Source of the DNA: Aminobacter carboxidus
GTDB taxonomy: Bacteria > Pseudomonadota > Alphaproteobacteria > Rhizobiales > Rhizobiaceae
Assembly: GCF_014863355.1 (NCBI RefSeq)
Contig: NZ_JACZEP010000002.1
Coordinates: 248,001 to 312,000 of the forward strand
Direction of reading: 5' to 3'
Length of the DNA stretch: 64,000 nt
Shown here: one piece after another, positions 44,087 through 54,751 of the stretch
Layout of the letters: each line of letters starts with the position of its first letter
Position numbering within the stretch: the stretch's first letter is position 1
Position numbers and translations under genes: made by a program
The notes under the pieces: generated by a model
The model's input: only the letters and a program-made list of their open reading frames with translations
Told to the model about the DNA's origin: nothing
Database searches by the model: none

Positions 44087-45055
44087 CTACGAAAACAGCA
44101 GCGACGACAGCTTGCGCCTTGTGGCAAGCGTCACCTCGTCGGTGAAGCCCCAGGCCTCGAACAGCTTGAGAAGTTGTGCCCTGGCACCGTCGTCGTTCCA
44201 GGTCCGGTCCGCCTTGACGACGGCGAGCAGATTGTCGGCCGCCTCGGTGCGCTGGCCCTTGGCGTTCTGGATCATGGCGAGGTCGAAACGCGCCTGGTGA
44301 TCGCCGGGGTTCTGCGCCAGCTTGCGTTCGAGCTCGGCTGAATCGCCAAGTGCCGCCGCCTCTTCGGCGAGTGCCATCTTGGCGCGGACCGAAACCAGTG
44401 CCGGGGTGGATTTCTTGTCTTCGGGTGCGCGTGCCAGCACTTCGTTGGCGCCGTCGATGTCGCCGGCCTCGAACAGGATGTCGGCAAGCGCTGCAATGGC
44501 GTCGACATTGTCGGGCGCCTGTTCGAGCACCGCGTCATAGATCTGCACCGCCGTCTGCAGGTCGCCGGCCTCGCGCGCTTCAGTCGCGGCTGCAAGCGCC
44601 TCGGCGATCTGCGGCTGGCCGCCATCCTTGCCGGCGATCTTGTCGATGAAGTCGCGGATCTGGCTTTCGGGCACGGCACCCATGAAACCGTCGACCGGCT
44701 GGCCGTTCTTGAACGCAATGACGGCGGGAATCGACTGGATGCCGAGCTGGCCGGCAATCGCGGGATGGTCGTCGATATTCATCTTGACCAGCTTCACCCG
44801 CCCACCGGCGGCCTGGACGACGCGCTCGATCACCGGGGTCAGTTGCTTGCACGGGCCGCACCACGGCGCCCAGAAGTCGACCAGCACCGGCTGCTTGCGC
44901 GACTCCTGGATCACATCGGCTGTGAAGGCCGCGGTCGTCGTGTCCTTGATGAGATCGGCCGCAGGTGCAGCGTCATTGGCGGGTGCCGCGCCAAACTGCA
45001 CGTTGGTGGCGTACTGGCTGCTCATGCCGCCGAAGGGATTGCTTTCGTTGCTCAT
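44087..45055 (-). CDS. Thioredoxin-like co-chaperone, CnoX/YbbN type
   Basis: A 322-residue protein. Residues ~50-150 form a thioredoxin domain with an intact redox pair WCGPCKQLTP (~79-88), and the rest forms tetratricopeptide-like repeats (EAREAGDLQTAVQIYDAVLEQAPDNVDAIAALADILFEAGDID and HQARFDLAMIQNAKGQRTEAADNLLAVV). In related proteobacteria this protein guards chaperone substrates from oxidation and hands them to GroEL. The N-terminal 40 residues are low-complexity. ATG at 45055 (MSNESNPFGG) is taken as start. Confidence 0.93.
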   Translation of the reverse strand: MSNESNPFGGMSSQYATNVQFGAAPANDAAPAADLIKDTTTAAFTADVIQESRKQPVLVDFWAPWCGPCKQLTPVIERVVQAAGGRVKLVKMNIDDHPAIAGQLGIQSIPAVIAFKNGQPVDGFMGAVPESQIRDFIDKIAGKDGGQPQIAEALAAATEAREAGDLQTAVQIYDAVLEQAPDNVDAIAALADILFEAGDIDGANEVLARAPEDKKSTPALVSVRAKMALAEEAAALGDSAELERKLAQNPGDHQARFDLAMIQNAKGQRTEAADNLLAVVKADRTWNDDGARAQLLKLFEAWGFTDEVTLATRRKLSSLLFS

Positions 45056-45128
45056 CTTCACTCTTCCGGTATGTCGTTCTCGCATGCGCCCTGTTAGGCT
45101 GCGCGGCTGTCAGCCAACCATGTGGCGA

Positions 45129-45641
45129 TCAGCCAGAGACTTTCAAGATAACAGCATCATGGCCGGTTGCCTCGACGAATCGCAGCAGATCGGCATTGGC
45201 AATCGAGGTTGTCGCCTCGTTGGTCAGCGGGTGGGCGTTGATCACGGCGTTTTCCATCAAGGTGGCGTCGAGCACCAGCTTGACCCTGGCCGAAGCATCG
45301 TTGATCAGCCCGAAGACGGTGACAGCACCTGGCACTACACCGAGCAACTCCATCAGCGCCTCGGGCTTGCCGAAGGAGACCCGGCCCGACGCGCCGATCA
45401 GGTGATGGATCTGCCTGAGGTCGACAGTCGCCTCCTCATCGACGGTGACCAGGAAGAAGCTGTCCTTCTTGTCCTTGAGGAACAGGTTCTTGGTGTGCCC
45501 GCCGGGGATGGTGCCGCGCAGCGCCTGCGAATCGGTGACGGTGTAGAGCGGCGGATGGTCGTGGGTGGTCACTGGGATGCCGAGCTCGGCCAGAAAGGCG
45601 AGCAGTTCGGCGCGGATCTTGGGTGTCGTCGAGGCGGTCAT
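45129..45641 (-). CDS. Prolyl-tRNA editing protein, ProX/YbaK type
   Basis: A 170-residue single-domain trans-editing deacylase of the YbaK superfamily. It shows HDHPPLYTVTDSQALRG, PGGHTKNLFLKDKKDSFFLVTVDEEATVDLRQI (the lysine in GGHTKNLFLKDKK is the likely catalytic/binding residue) and GVVPGAVTVFGLINDA. It hydrolyses mischarged aminoacyl-tRNA such as Ala-tRNA(Pro). ATG at 45641 (MTAST) is preferred with GGAG eight bases upstream. It lies 73 bases upstream of the CnoX-like gene on the same strand. Confidence 0.93.
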   Translation of the reverse strand: MTASTTPKIRAELLAFLAELGIPVTTHDHPPLYTVTDSQALRGTIPGGHTKNLFLKDKKDSFFLVTVDEEATVDLRQIHHLIGASGRVSFGKPEALMELLGVVPGAVTVFGLINDASARVKLVLDATLMENAVINAHPLTNEATTSIANADLLRFVEATGHDAVILKVSG

Positions 45642-45792
45642 CGCAGCTCCGGAAATTGCCGTGCGCAAGGTTTATGGGCAAAGCCGGCTTTCTGCACAAG
45701 TCCGGCTTGGGGCTGGCATGTACTTCCCGAAGGGAAATATGGGATTCGCGGGTGTTGCGGAAAAAAGTTCAAAAAAGAGCGGTTTTTCCCTG

Positions 45793-45821
45793 TTGCATTC
45801 GCCGCGAGCTTCGGCCATATA
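45793..45821 (+). promoter_or_regulatory. Candidate sigma-70-type promoter of tRNA-Gly
   Basis: TTGCAT (45793-45798), 17 bases, CATATA (45816-45821), placing a start site about 20 bases before the tRNA. Confidence 0.5.
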
Positions 45822-45850
45822 GCAGCCGTTGCGGCGACGAGCCGCGGCGA

Positions 45851-45925
45851 GCGGGTGTAGCTCAGGGGTAGAGCACAACCTTGCCAAGGTTGGGGTCGAG
45901 CGTTCGAATCGCTTCACCCGCTCCA
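45851..45925 (+). tRNA. tRNA-Gly (anticodon GCC)
   Basis: Cloverleaf: acceptor GCGGGTG paired with CACCCGC, D-arm GCTC-GAGC, anticodon arm CAACC-TTGCCAA-GGTTG with anticodon GCC, T-arm GAGCG-TTCGAAT-CGCTT (one G-T pair), discriminator T, and the CCA end encoded (45923-45925). All arms pair. Confidence 0.97.
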
Positions 45926-45939
45926 AATATCCCACGAAA

Positions 45940-45963
45940 AAGGCCGCGGTTTACCGCGGCCTT
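45940..45963 (+). terminator. Terminator of tRNA-Gly
   Basis: Ten-base arms AAGGCCGCGG (45940-45949) and CCGCGGCCTT (45954-45963) around a TTTA loop, 14 bases after the tRNA. Confidence 0.85.
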
Positions 45964-46254
45964 CGTCGTTTCAGGGCCGCGGTGAAACCGCGACGCTTCA
46001 ATGCAGCTTGTCCTCGACGAATGGCTTGGTCCACGGCAAATGGCCGTGTCGTCACCGCGGCCGCTAATTTCGCGTCTGGCGCCCGAAGCGCAACAGAATC
46101 AATATCGCGGTTGCGGCGCGGCCGGCCCAGAACCCAGCACACCCTCTGCAGGCCGAACGTAGAAGATAGCGTGCCGTGTCGCAGCCCGTCGACAGACGCC
46201 AGGGCCAGTGGCGCCGAACGCCTGGCAGTCTGATTGGCGAGGTGACGATTCCAG
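45964..46254. other. Gene-free stretch after the tRNA
   Basis: Together with the terminator this makes ~330 bases without a gene. It holds a short hairpin (CGCGGT-GAA-ACCGCG, 45978-45992) and otherwise GC-rich sequence in which I see no integrase, attachment repeat of the tRNA end, or family motif. Confidence 0.6.
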
Positions 46255-47307
46255 CTAGGCGGCCGACGCTTTGGCAGCGCGCAGCAGCATGCCGAACAGG
46301 TCGCGCGGCTCGTCGGGGTCGGCGAGCAGGTCGAGTTCCTCGAACAGGCCGGTGTCGATCAGCTTGTCCCTGACGTAGCGCAGGGCGGAGAAATCCTCGA
46401 TGGCAAAGCCGACCGAATCAAACAGCGTCACCTGTGCACTCGAACTGCGGCCTTGCGCCTTGCCTGCCATCACCTGCCACAGCTCGATGACGGGGTGGTC
46501 GGCGGGCAATTGCTGGATCTCGCCCTCGATGCGGGTCTGCGGCGGAAATTCGACGAAGATGTCGGAGCGTAGCAGGATGTCCTTGTGCAGTTCGGTCTTG
46601 CCGGGGCAATCGCCGCCGACGGCGTTGATGTGTACGCCGGTGCCGACCATGTTGTCGGTCAGGATCGTCGCCAGCTGCTTGTCGGCGGTGACGGTGGTGA
46701 TGATGTGGGCGCCTTCGACAGCGTCCTGGGCGTTGTCCGAGATGACAATGTCGAAACCCATGTCCGCCAGGTTCGCCTGGCATTTCCGCGAGGCCGAGGC
46801 GTCGATGTCGTAGAGCCTGAGCTTGTTCACCCCAAGCAACGCCTTGAACGCTAGGGCCTGGAACTCCGACTGGGCGCCATTGCCGATGATGGCCATGGTG
46901 TCGGCACCCTTGGGTGCGAGATATTTGGCTGCCACCGCCGAGGTCGCTGCGGTACGCAGCGCGGTCAGGATGGTCATTTCGGTCAGCAGCATCGGATAGC
47001 CGTTGCCGACATCGGCGAGCACGCCGAAGGCGGTCACCGTCTGGCGACCGTCGCGGGTGTTCTTGGGGTGGCCGTTGACGTATTTGAAGCCATAGAGGTG
47101 GCCGTCGCTTGTCGGCATCAGCTCGATGACGCCGTCATGGCTGTGCGAGGCGATGCGCGGCGTCTTGTCGAACTGCTCCCAGCGCAGGAAATCCTCTTCG
47201 ACATAGGCCGACAGCTCGGTCAGGAAGCGCTCGACGCCGACCGCCAACACCAGCTTCATCATGTGGTCGACGCTGACGAACGGAACGACGTTCAGTTTTT
47301 CGGTCAT
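46255..47307 (-). CDS. Ornithine cyclodeaminase
   Basis: A 350-residue NAD-dependent enzyme of the OCD/mu-crystallin family that converts ornithine to proline and ammonia. It has MPTSDGHLYGFKYVNGHPKNT (substrate lysine region), LLTEMTILTALRTAATSAVAAKYLAP, the Rossmann motif IIGNGAQSEFQALAFK and GVHINAVGGDCPGKTELH with the catalytic aspartate in GGDCPGKTE. Length fits true ornithine cyclodeaminases. It begins two bases after the arginase stop, so the two form an arginine-to-proline route. Confidence 0.95.
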   Translation of the reverse strand: MTEKLNVVPFVSVDHMMKLVLAVGVERFLTELSAYVEEDFLRWEQFDKTPRIASHSHDGVIELMPTSDGHLYGFKYVNGHPKNTRDGRQTVTAFGVLADVGNGYPMLLTEMTILTALRTAATSAVAAKYLAPKGADTMAIIGNGAQSEFQALAFKALLGVNKLRLYDIDASASRKCQANLADMGFDIVISDNAQDAVEGAHIITTVTADKQLATILTDNMVGTGVHINAVGGDCPGKTELHKDILLRSDIFVEFPPQTRIEGEIQQLPADHPVIELWQVMAGKAQGRSSSAQVTLFDSVGFAIEDFSALRYVRDKLIDTGLFEELDLLADPDEPRDLFGMLLRAAKASAA

Positions 47308-47309
47308 GG

Positions 47310-48230
47310 TCAGAAACTCCGGGTCGGACGGTCCATGATGCGGCGGCCCATCAGGCTCGCCGTCAGGTCGACCATCAGCGTTGCGGTACGGCCGCGTTCG
47401 TCGAGAAAGGGGTTCAGCTCGACAAGGTCAAGGCTGGTGACCAGGCCGCTGTCATGCAGCATTTCCATGACCAGATGCGCCTCGCGGAAGGTCGCTCCGC
47501 CGGGCACGGTGGTGCCGACGGCCGGTGCGATCGCCGGGTCGAGGAAGTCGACGTCGAAGCTGACATGCAGCAAGCCGCCTTCGGCCGCGACGCGCTCGAG
47601 GAAGGCGCGCAGCAGCGGCGCGATGCCGTGCTCGTCGATGGCTCGCATGTCGTGGACGACGACGCCGGCCTCGGCGAGCGCGACACGCTCGGCCGGATCG
47701 ACGCTGCGGATGCCAATCGCGCAGATACGCTCCGGGCTGACCTTGGCCCGAAGCGTCGGGAAAAAGCCCTCGAAGCCGGATAGGCCGCTGGCATAGGCAA
47801 GCGGCACGCCATGCAGATTGCCGCTGGTCGTGGTGTCGAGGGTGTGGAAATCAGGATGCGCGTCGAGCCAGAGCACGAACAGTGGCTTGCCGAGTTCGGC
47901 CGCGCGCCGGGCGATGCCGCTGACCGTGCCCGCCGACATGCTGTGGTCGCCGCCGAGGAAGATCGGCATCGCATCGGCGCCCATCTGGTAGGCGGCGTCG
48001 GCCAGGGCGGCAGTCCAGGCCGCGATCGCGGGCAGGGCTTTCAACGCCTTGTTCGGGTGCGCCAGCTCCTGTTTTGGCGTGGGCACCACCTGCCCCATGT
48101 CGGTGACGGAATGACCGAGCTCGACGAGCGCCTCGACGAGGCCAGCGGTGCGCAAGGAGCTGGGGCCCATGTCGCAGCCCCTGCGGTCGGTACCTTCCTG
48201 GATGGGTGCGCCAATTATCCGGCAATGCAT
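47310..48230 (-). CDS. rocF: Arginase
   Basis: A 306-residue binuclear manganese ureohydrolase producing ornithine and urea from arginine. Metal-binding motifs are complete: FLGGDHSMSAG (~101), VLWLDAHPDFHT (Asp/His cluster), SGNLHGVPLAY, and HVSFDVDFLDPAIAPAVGT with ELNPFLDE later. The opening IGAPIQEGTDRRGCDMGPSSLR is typical of arginases rather than agmatinases. It is co-transcribed with ornithine cyclodeaminase. A perfect palindrome CGGGCTGCAGCCCG sits at 48248-48261, upstream. Confidence 0.95.
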   Translation of the reverse strand: MHCRIIGAPIQEGTDRRGCDMGPSSLRTAGLVEALVELGHSVTDMGQVVPTPKQELAHPNKALKALPAIAAWTAALADAAYQMGADAMPIFLGGDHSMSAGTVSGIARRAAELGKPLFVLWLDAHPDFHTLDTTTSGNLHGVPLAYASGLSGFEGFFPTLRAKVSPERICAIGIRSVDPAERVALAEAGVVVHDMRAIDEHGIAPLLRAFLERVAAEGGLLHVSFDVDFLDPAIAPAVGTTVPGGATFREAHLVMEMLHDSGLVTSLDLVELNPFLDERGRTATLMVDLTASLMGRRIMDRPTRSF

Positions 48231-48281
48231 CTCAACTTCTCCTCGGCGGGCTGCAGCCCGGCAATGTCTTATGGTTGCGCC

Positions 48282-48590
48282 CTAACGGCGATGTCCGGCT
48301 TCGCCCTCGCTCTTGAGCCAGGCAACGAAGGCATCGGTAACGTTCGAGCGCGCATGCACCACCGCATAATATGCCCCGAGCGTGGCGTCCACTGACGGGC
48401 ACAGATGCCTGATGGTGCCGGCCTCAAGCGCTGATGTCACGAAGGCGGTGTTGGCCTGGGCGACGCCAAGGCCGCTGAGGCAAGCGTCGATAGAGGCTTC
48501 GTCGGTGTCGAAGACCATGCTTGTGCAGGTACAGGCGCGCTTTGTCGAACATGTGCAGCAGCTCGGTGCGATGGACCGGAGTTCGAGCTG
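48282..48590 (-). pseudogene. LysR regulator remnant, C-terminal quarter only
   Basis: The last ~90 codons encode FDTDEASIDACLSGLGVAQANTAF-like effector-domain wording (DACLSGLGVAQANTAFVTS) and YYAVVHARSNVTDAFVAWL, the usual end of LysR proteins. Upstream the frame becomes antisense to the aminotransferase gene and the DNA-binding and hinge parts are missing. Probably the relic of a regulator of the arginine genes. Confidence 0.75.
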
Positions 48591-48594
48591 ACGG

Positions 48595-49701
48595 TCAGTT
48601 CTGGTCGCGCAGGGCTGTGGAAATGGCTTCGAGCCCGCTCCTGAGCTGCGCTTCGGTCGGCCAGCCGAAGCCGACGCGGAAGTGGTTGCGCGGCATCTCG
48701 AACCAGTGGCCTGGGCCGACATAGGCGCCGTGCTTTTCAAGCAGCCCGGTGTAGAAGCGGTCGAGATCGAAATCGGGGCCGACATTGAACCGGGGAAAGC
48801 CGACGACGCCGCCTTCCGGCCTGACCCATTCGACCAGCGGCTCGCGGTCGATCCATTGCTGGACGATGTCACGCCGCAGCTTCATCTCGGGCATCAGCGC
48901 GCCAAGGAAATCGTCGCGGCGCTCGAGCATGGCACGCGCGATGGCCTCGTCGATGACGCTGCCACAAATGCCGATCTGTTCCTTGGCGGCAAGAAACCGT
49001 TCGTAGAGCTCGGCGTCCTGGGTGACCAGCCAGCCGATGCGGATGCCGGGGATGCCGAAGGCTTTGGACAGCGACGAGACGCTGATGGTGCGTGGACTGA
49101 GCGATGCGGCGGCGGGCAGGCGCTGGCCATAGCTCAGGTCGCGATAGGTCTCGTCGACAAGCAGATAGCAGCCGTGGTGCTCGGCAATGGCGATCAGCCC
49201 GTCGAGATCGGCTCGGCTCATGATGGTGCCGGTCGGATTGTGCGGGCAGGTGACGCTGATGTAGCGCGTGTTGGGACGCAGGGCGGCGGCGACTTCGGCG
49301 AGATCGACCGCGAAGCCTTTGTCGAAATCGAGATCGATGTAGCTGATGGCGCAGCCGATGGCGCGCGGCGTCTCGATGTTGGTGGCGTAGTTGGGCCGCA
49401 CCACAACGAGGTGGTCCTTGTCGGACAGCAGGCTGGTGGCGATGATGAACAAGGCGCCTGCAGCGCCTGCGGTGACCAGGACTTGGTCCGCTGACAGCCC
49501 GGCATCCTGGCCGGCGATCAACTCGCGCAGGGCCTTGTCGCCGCGATGCTCGCCATAAAACAGCGTCAGGTCGGGCAAAGACAGGCCGATCTCGGACAGC
49601 TTCTGGTCGGCGATCGAACTTTCCGAGAGATTGTAGCGAATACGGTCGTAGCCATATTCCTCCGGCGCTTCCTTTTCGATTACCATCCTGGCGTAATTCA
49701 T
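48595..49701 (-). CDS. Class I/II PLP-dependent aminotransferase
   Basis: A 368-residue aspartate-aminotransferase-fold enzyme. It has VTAGAAGALFIIATSLL, ISVTCPHNPTGTIMSR, LLVDETYRDLSYG (the Asp/Tyr that hold PLP) and ISVSSLSKAFGIPGIRIGW, with the PLP lysine in LSKAF near residue 230. The C-terminal GHWFEMPRNHFRVGFGW carries the substrate-carboxylate arginine. AGGAGAGCGCGAAG precedes ATG 49701. It faces the LuxR regulator and follows the arginine-catabolism genes, so a role in related amino-acid breakdown is likely. Substrate unknown. Confidence 0.92.
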   Translation of the reverse strand: MNYARMVIEKEAPEEYGYDRIRYNLSESSIADQKLSEIGLSLPDLTLFYGEHRGDKALRELIAGQDAGLSADQVLVTAGAAGALFIIATSLLSDKDHLVVVRPNYATNIETPRAIGCAISYIDLDFDKGFAVDLAEVAAALRPNTRYISVTCPHNPTGTIMSRADLDGLIAIAEHHGCYLLVDETYRDLSYGQRLPAAASLSPRTISVSSLSKAFGIPGIRIGWLVTQDAELYERFLAAKEQIGICGSVIDEAIARAMLERRDDFLGALMPEMKLRRDIVQQWIDREPLVEWVRPEGGVVGFPRFNVGPDFDLDRFYTGLLEKHGAYVGPGHWFEMPRNHFRVGFGWPTEAQLRSGLEAISTALRDQN

Positions 49702-49753
49702 CTTCGCGCTCTCCTGTCCCACAGCACACAGCCGCTGCGATCGTGTCGGCAAA

Positions 49754-49774
49754 TAGCGTAAGCTAGGATCGCTA
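49754..49774. promoter_or_regulatory. Candidate operator of the LuxR/aminotransferase pair
   Basis: TAGCG (49754-49758), eleven bases, CGCTA (49770-49774) in the 130-base divergent gap. Size fits a lux-box-like site but the arms are short. Confidence 0.35.
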
Positions 49775-49831
49775 CAGTGAGCCATCCTCCCAGGGGAGGA
49801 GGTTTGCGGACACAGGAGACGCAGCAGGCGC

Positions 49832-50665
49832 ATGCCGCAGGACGACTATCGCGATGTGGCGGAACTGGTCAGTGCCATCGGCGCACCGGAGTTCCCCTTG
49901 CGCCTTGCCGGCTGGATGCGCAGCCACGTCGCCTTCGACATGATCGCGATCGTGGTCTATCGCGGCAGCCAGCCGCCGCTGCACATCCATGATGACTTCA
50001 AGGGAGAACAGGCGCGCAACGGGCTGAGGCAATATCTGGCGCAGACCTACCTGCTCAATCCGTTTTACCAAAGCCATCTCAAGGGCATCGCCTCAGGCGT
50101 CTACCGCATCCGTGATCTCGCACCCGACCACTACCTGCAGAGCGAGGTCTACCGCTCCTACGAGATCATCATCGCGGAGACGGAGGAGATCGGCTACGTC
50201 ACCAGGGACTGGCCGCGCGGCCTCGAGGAAATCGATATCGCGGTGGCGCTCGGCGTGGGCGAGACGACCGAGATCGGCATCTACAGCTCCAAAGCGAGGA
50301 GCTTCGATGACGCTGCGATCGCAAGGCTCAACGCCGTACTGCCGCTGATCGAGTCGAGCTTTCGCCAGCACTGGCAACGCATCAAGGCGCGGCATGCCGT
50401 CGAGCGGCCTCAAGGGGATGCGGGCTGGGCCGAGGCGGCCTATGGCAGCTTCGGCGCCGATCTGCTGACCAGTCGCGAGCGCGAGGTGGTGGTGCTGGTG
50501 CTGCGCGGGCATTCGTCGGATTCGATCGCAGCCCACCTCGACATCACCCGCGCCACGGTCAAGACCCACCGCAAGCATGCCTATGAGCGGCTTGGTATCT
50601 CGACCCAGGCCGAGCTGTTGTCGCTTTTTCTCGAGCATGTGCGCCAACACATGCCGGCAAGCTGA
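49832..50665 (+). CDS. LuxR-family transcriptional regulator
   Basis: A 277-residue regulator. The C-terminal LuxR helix-turn-helix is clear (LTSREREVVVLVLRGHSSDSIAAHLDITRATVKTHRKHAYERLGISTQAEL, ~207-258). The N-terminal 190 residues do not show the Trp/Tyr set of acyl-homoserine-lactone binders, so this is probably an orphan regulator sensing a metabolite. It starts at ATG 49832 and diverges from the aminotransferase. No autoinducer synthase gene lies in the window. Confidence 0.92.
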   Translation: MPQDDYRDVAELVSAIGAPEFPLRLAGWMRSHVAFDMIAIVVYRGSQPPLHIHDDFKGEQARNGLRQYLAQTYLLNPFYQSHLKGIASGVYRIRDLAPDHYLQSEVYRSYEIIIAETEEIGYVTRDWPRGLEEIDIAVALGVGETTEIGIYSSKARSFDDAAIARLNAVLPLIESSFRQHWQRIKARHAVERPQGDAGWAEAAYGSFGADLLTSREREVVVLVLRGHSSDSIAAHLDITRATVKTHRKHAYERLGISTQAELLSLFLEHVRQHMPAS

Positions 50666-50668
50666 GGG

Positions 50669-50917
50669 TTACAGTTCCTCGAGCGTGTCGCCGATGGTTT
50701 CGATGCCCCGGAGTCGGATCCGGCCGGCGGCGCCCGAGCGCTTGATGGCGCGGGTGGCGAGCAGGTGGCAGATGGCCATCGCCGAGACGTGGTTGAACAG
50801 CGGAGCTGGCGCCAGCGTCTGGCCGCCACCCGGAATGGCGACGATGCTTTCCACCACCAGGGTCATCTGCCACTGGAAATAGTCGGCGAAAGGATGGCTG
50901 CTGCGAAAGGTAAGCAC
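50669..50917 (-). pseudogene. C-terminal fragment of an unidentified protein
   Basis: An 82-codon frame reading HPFADYFQWQMTLVVESIVAI then LFNHVSAMAICHLLATRA has protein-like composition but no proper start and no complete domain. It is convergent with the LuxR gene end and abuts the racemase fragment head to head. I do not recognise the family. Confidence 0.35.
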
Positions 50918-50925
50918 CCCAGATC

Positions 50926-51153
50926 TTGCGGCTGGACAGCATCGCCTCGACGGCGGCGTCGATGGTGCGCGAATGCATCGAGCTGGATGGAGCGGAAGCC
51001 GTGATCATTGGCGGCGGCCCGCTCGGGCAGGCGGCCGAGCAGCTGCAGCCGATGTTCGACACACCGATCATCGCGCCGATTCCCTGCGCCATGGAACGCG
51101 TGCTCGGGCTGCTGCCGGCAGGTTCGGGGACGCTGTCGCCGGTGCCGGCTTGA
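50926..51153 (+). pseudogene. Aspartate/glutamate (hydantoin) racemase fragment
   Basis: STAASMVRECIELDGAEAVIIGGGPLG and AEQLQPMFDTPIIAPIPCAMERVLGLL are the C-terminal signature of the Asp/Glu/hydantoin racemase family, including the second catalytic region normally C-G/P-x-G (here GGGPLG with no cysteine). The N-terminal ~170 residues are missing, so it cannot be active. Confidence 0.65.
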
Positions 51154-51181
51154 GATCAAGCCGCCCCGGCTTGCGGGCGTC

Positions 51182-52465
51182 TTACGTTCGCTGTTTCCGC
51201 CTCGTGGCCTTGGCGCGGCGCTTGCGCCGTAACCTGGCTTCAAACATCGAAATCTCGATGCCGACCATGCGCGGCGCATAGGCAACAGGACCTTGGTCGG
51301 CTGCGCGGAGAATGGCCTGCAATGCGCGTCGTGACATCAGCTCCCGCAACTTGCGCAAGGTGCTCCATTTGCCGAATGCCGTGAACAGCAAAGCCAGGTT
51401 TTCGGCAATGATTGCCTGGGCCTCGGGTGCTTCGAAGACCTGCACCGAAGAGGCGCCGTTGCTGTCGAGAACCTGGGCGATCGCGGACCAGAAGCGCCAC
51501 GCCCCCATGCTGGCCGAAAACGACGTCGCATCCTCGACCAGAACACGCATCGCCTCGCGACGGCGCGCCGGGAAGAATTTTCTCGCAGGACCAGAGACAT
51601 CCACCACGCCGTCCAGGGCCGGGTTGCCGGCAAAGAAGTTGTCGCCATGCAGCCGATAGGCCGACAATGGCATGGCGATCGTGGCCGACCCGCTGAGTAC
51701 GTGAGCGAGGCGGCAAAAATGGCCGTCCGCCGAAAGTCCGAACATGAGATCCGGTTTGGCGCGCGGCCGGATCGTTTCAATCAGAAAACGACGGAACATG
51801 TTGGATGTGCCGGGCGACCACAGCCAGCCATTTTCGGTGGGCGGATGTGCGACGATGCTGCGGTCGAGTTGGTCGAACTGCGCGCGGCTGACTTCTGACA
51901 GTCGCAGCACCAGGAACGGGCTTCGCAGGCCGCCGTTGCGGGTCTCGAGCTGCAATCCCCTCAGGCCGCTCCCCAATACCGCGCCCTCGGCATCGATCTC
52001 GATCACGGCGCTTGATGTGAACGCGACACCGCGCGGCAGCGCCAGATGCGCCTGGACATGCATGGCGGCAAAATCGGCGAGCAGATAGTCGTCGGAATCG
52101 ACGAAGGTGACAAAATCGCCGCGCGCGACATCGAGGCCCTTCAGTGCGCCGGCAAGCGCGCCGAGGTTTTCGTCGAGCCAGATCGTGCGAAACCGCGGAT
52201 CGTCGGCAATCGCCGCCTCGATCTCGGCGCGGCTGCCGTCGGTCGAGCCGTTGTCGACGACGATGGCCTCGAAATTGGGATAAGTCTGGTTGCGAACCGA
52301 ACGGATCGCCGATCCGACGAAACGGGCGTAGTTCCAGTTGCGGATGATGAAAGAGACGAGCGGATAGCTCACCGGCTCGGGCGCAAGCTCGTCGAGCGAA
52401 AGCCCGCCCAGCGTTAAATCAGATGCTGACGTCTCAACCGACAGCGCGTCCAGCTTATTGTGCAC
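51182..52465 (-). CDS. Family 2 glycosyltransferase
   Basis: A 427-residue cytosolic GT-A-fold enzyme. The catalytic part (residues ~30-250) has PLVSFIIRNWNYARFVGSAIRSV, EAIVVDNGSTDGS, LDENLGALAGALKGL and FVTFVDSDDYLL, which holds the metal-binding aspartates. The C-terminal ~180 residues are helical and end in a strongly basic tail (RLRRKRRAKATRRKQR). There are no membrane helices. It lies 100 bases after the fucose dehydrogenase gene, at the end of the fucose cluster, but a link in function is unproven. Confidence 0.9.
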   Translation of the reverse strand: MHNKLDALSVETSASDLTLGGLSLDELAPEPVSYPLVSFIIRNWNYARFVGSAIRSVRNQTYPNFEAIVVDNGSTDGSRAEIEAAIADDPRFRTIWLDENLGALAGALKGLDVARGDFVTFVDSDDYLLADFAAMHVQAHLALPRGVAFTSSAVIEIDAEGAVLGSGLRGLQLETRNGGLRSPFLVLRLSEVSRAQFDQLDRSIVAHPPTENGWLWSPGTSNMFRRFLIETIRPRAKPDLMFGLSADGHFCRLAHVLSGSATIAMPLSAYRLHGDNFFAGNPALDGVVDVSGPARKFFPARRREAMRVLVEDATSFSASMGAWRFWSAIAQVLDSNGASSVQVFEAPEAQAIIAENLALLFTAFGKWSTLRKLRELMSRRALQAILRAADQGPVAYAPRMVGIEISMFEARLRRKRRAKATRRKQRT

Positions 52466-52565
52466 TCACGATTCCCCGGCAAAGGCTGAGCGGGGCAGGC
52501 GCTCTTGCAATGGCTTTGGACATCGCACGGCATGCGAACCTTGGCAACAAGCTGGGTGGGGGGCG

Positions 52566-54631
<2,066 letters not shown>

Positions 54632-54649
54632 GGTCGTGGGTCCTCACTG

Positions 54650-54692
54650 CATGATCCCGAAAAGTTGCAGACTTTCCGGACAAGATCAGGCG
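54650..54692. repeat. Rhizobiales-type palindromic repeat (GCATGATC...GATCAGGC)
   Basis: GCATGATCCCGAAAAGT and ACTTTCCGGACAAGATCAGGC form imperfect inverted arms around TGCAG, an element family dispersed in rhizobial intergenic DNA. A second short stem CGAGATG/CATCTCG follows at ~54713-54740. Both lie between the hydrolase and dehydratase genes of the operon. Confidence 0.7.
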
Positions 54693-54751
54693 ACTGAAAC
54701 GAGTGCTCGGAGCGAGATGGCCCAAAGAGAGGTCATCTCGCCCCAAAGGGT

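Noticed and set aside
45926-46254. tRNA-linked integration site
   Set aside because: No integrase gene and no repeat of the tRNA 3' end found in the following sequence.
48248-48261. Palindrome CGGGCTGCAGCCCG upstream of arginase as a regulator site
   Set aside because: Perfect but GC-only and spacerless, easily met by chance here, and no matching second copy near related genes.
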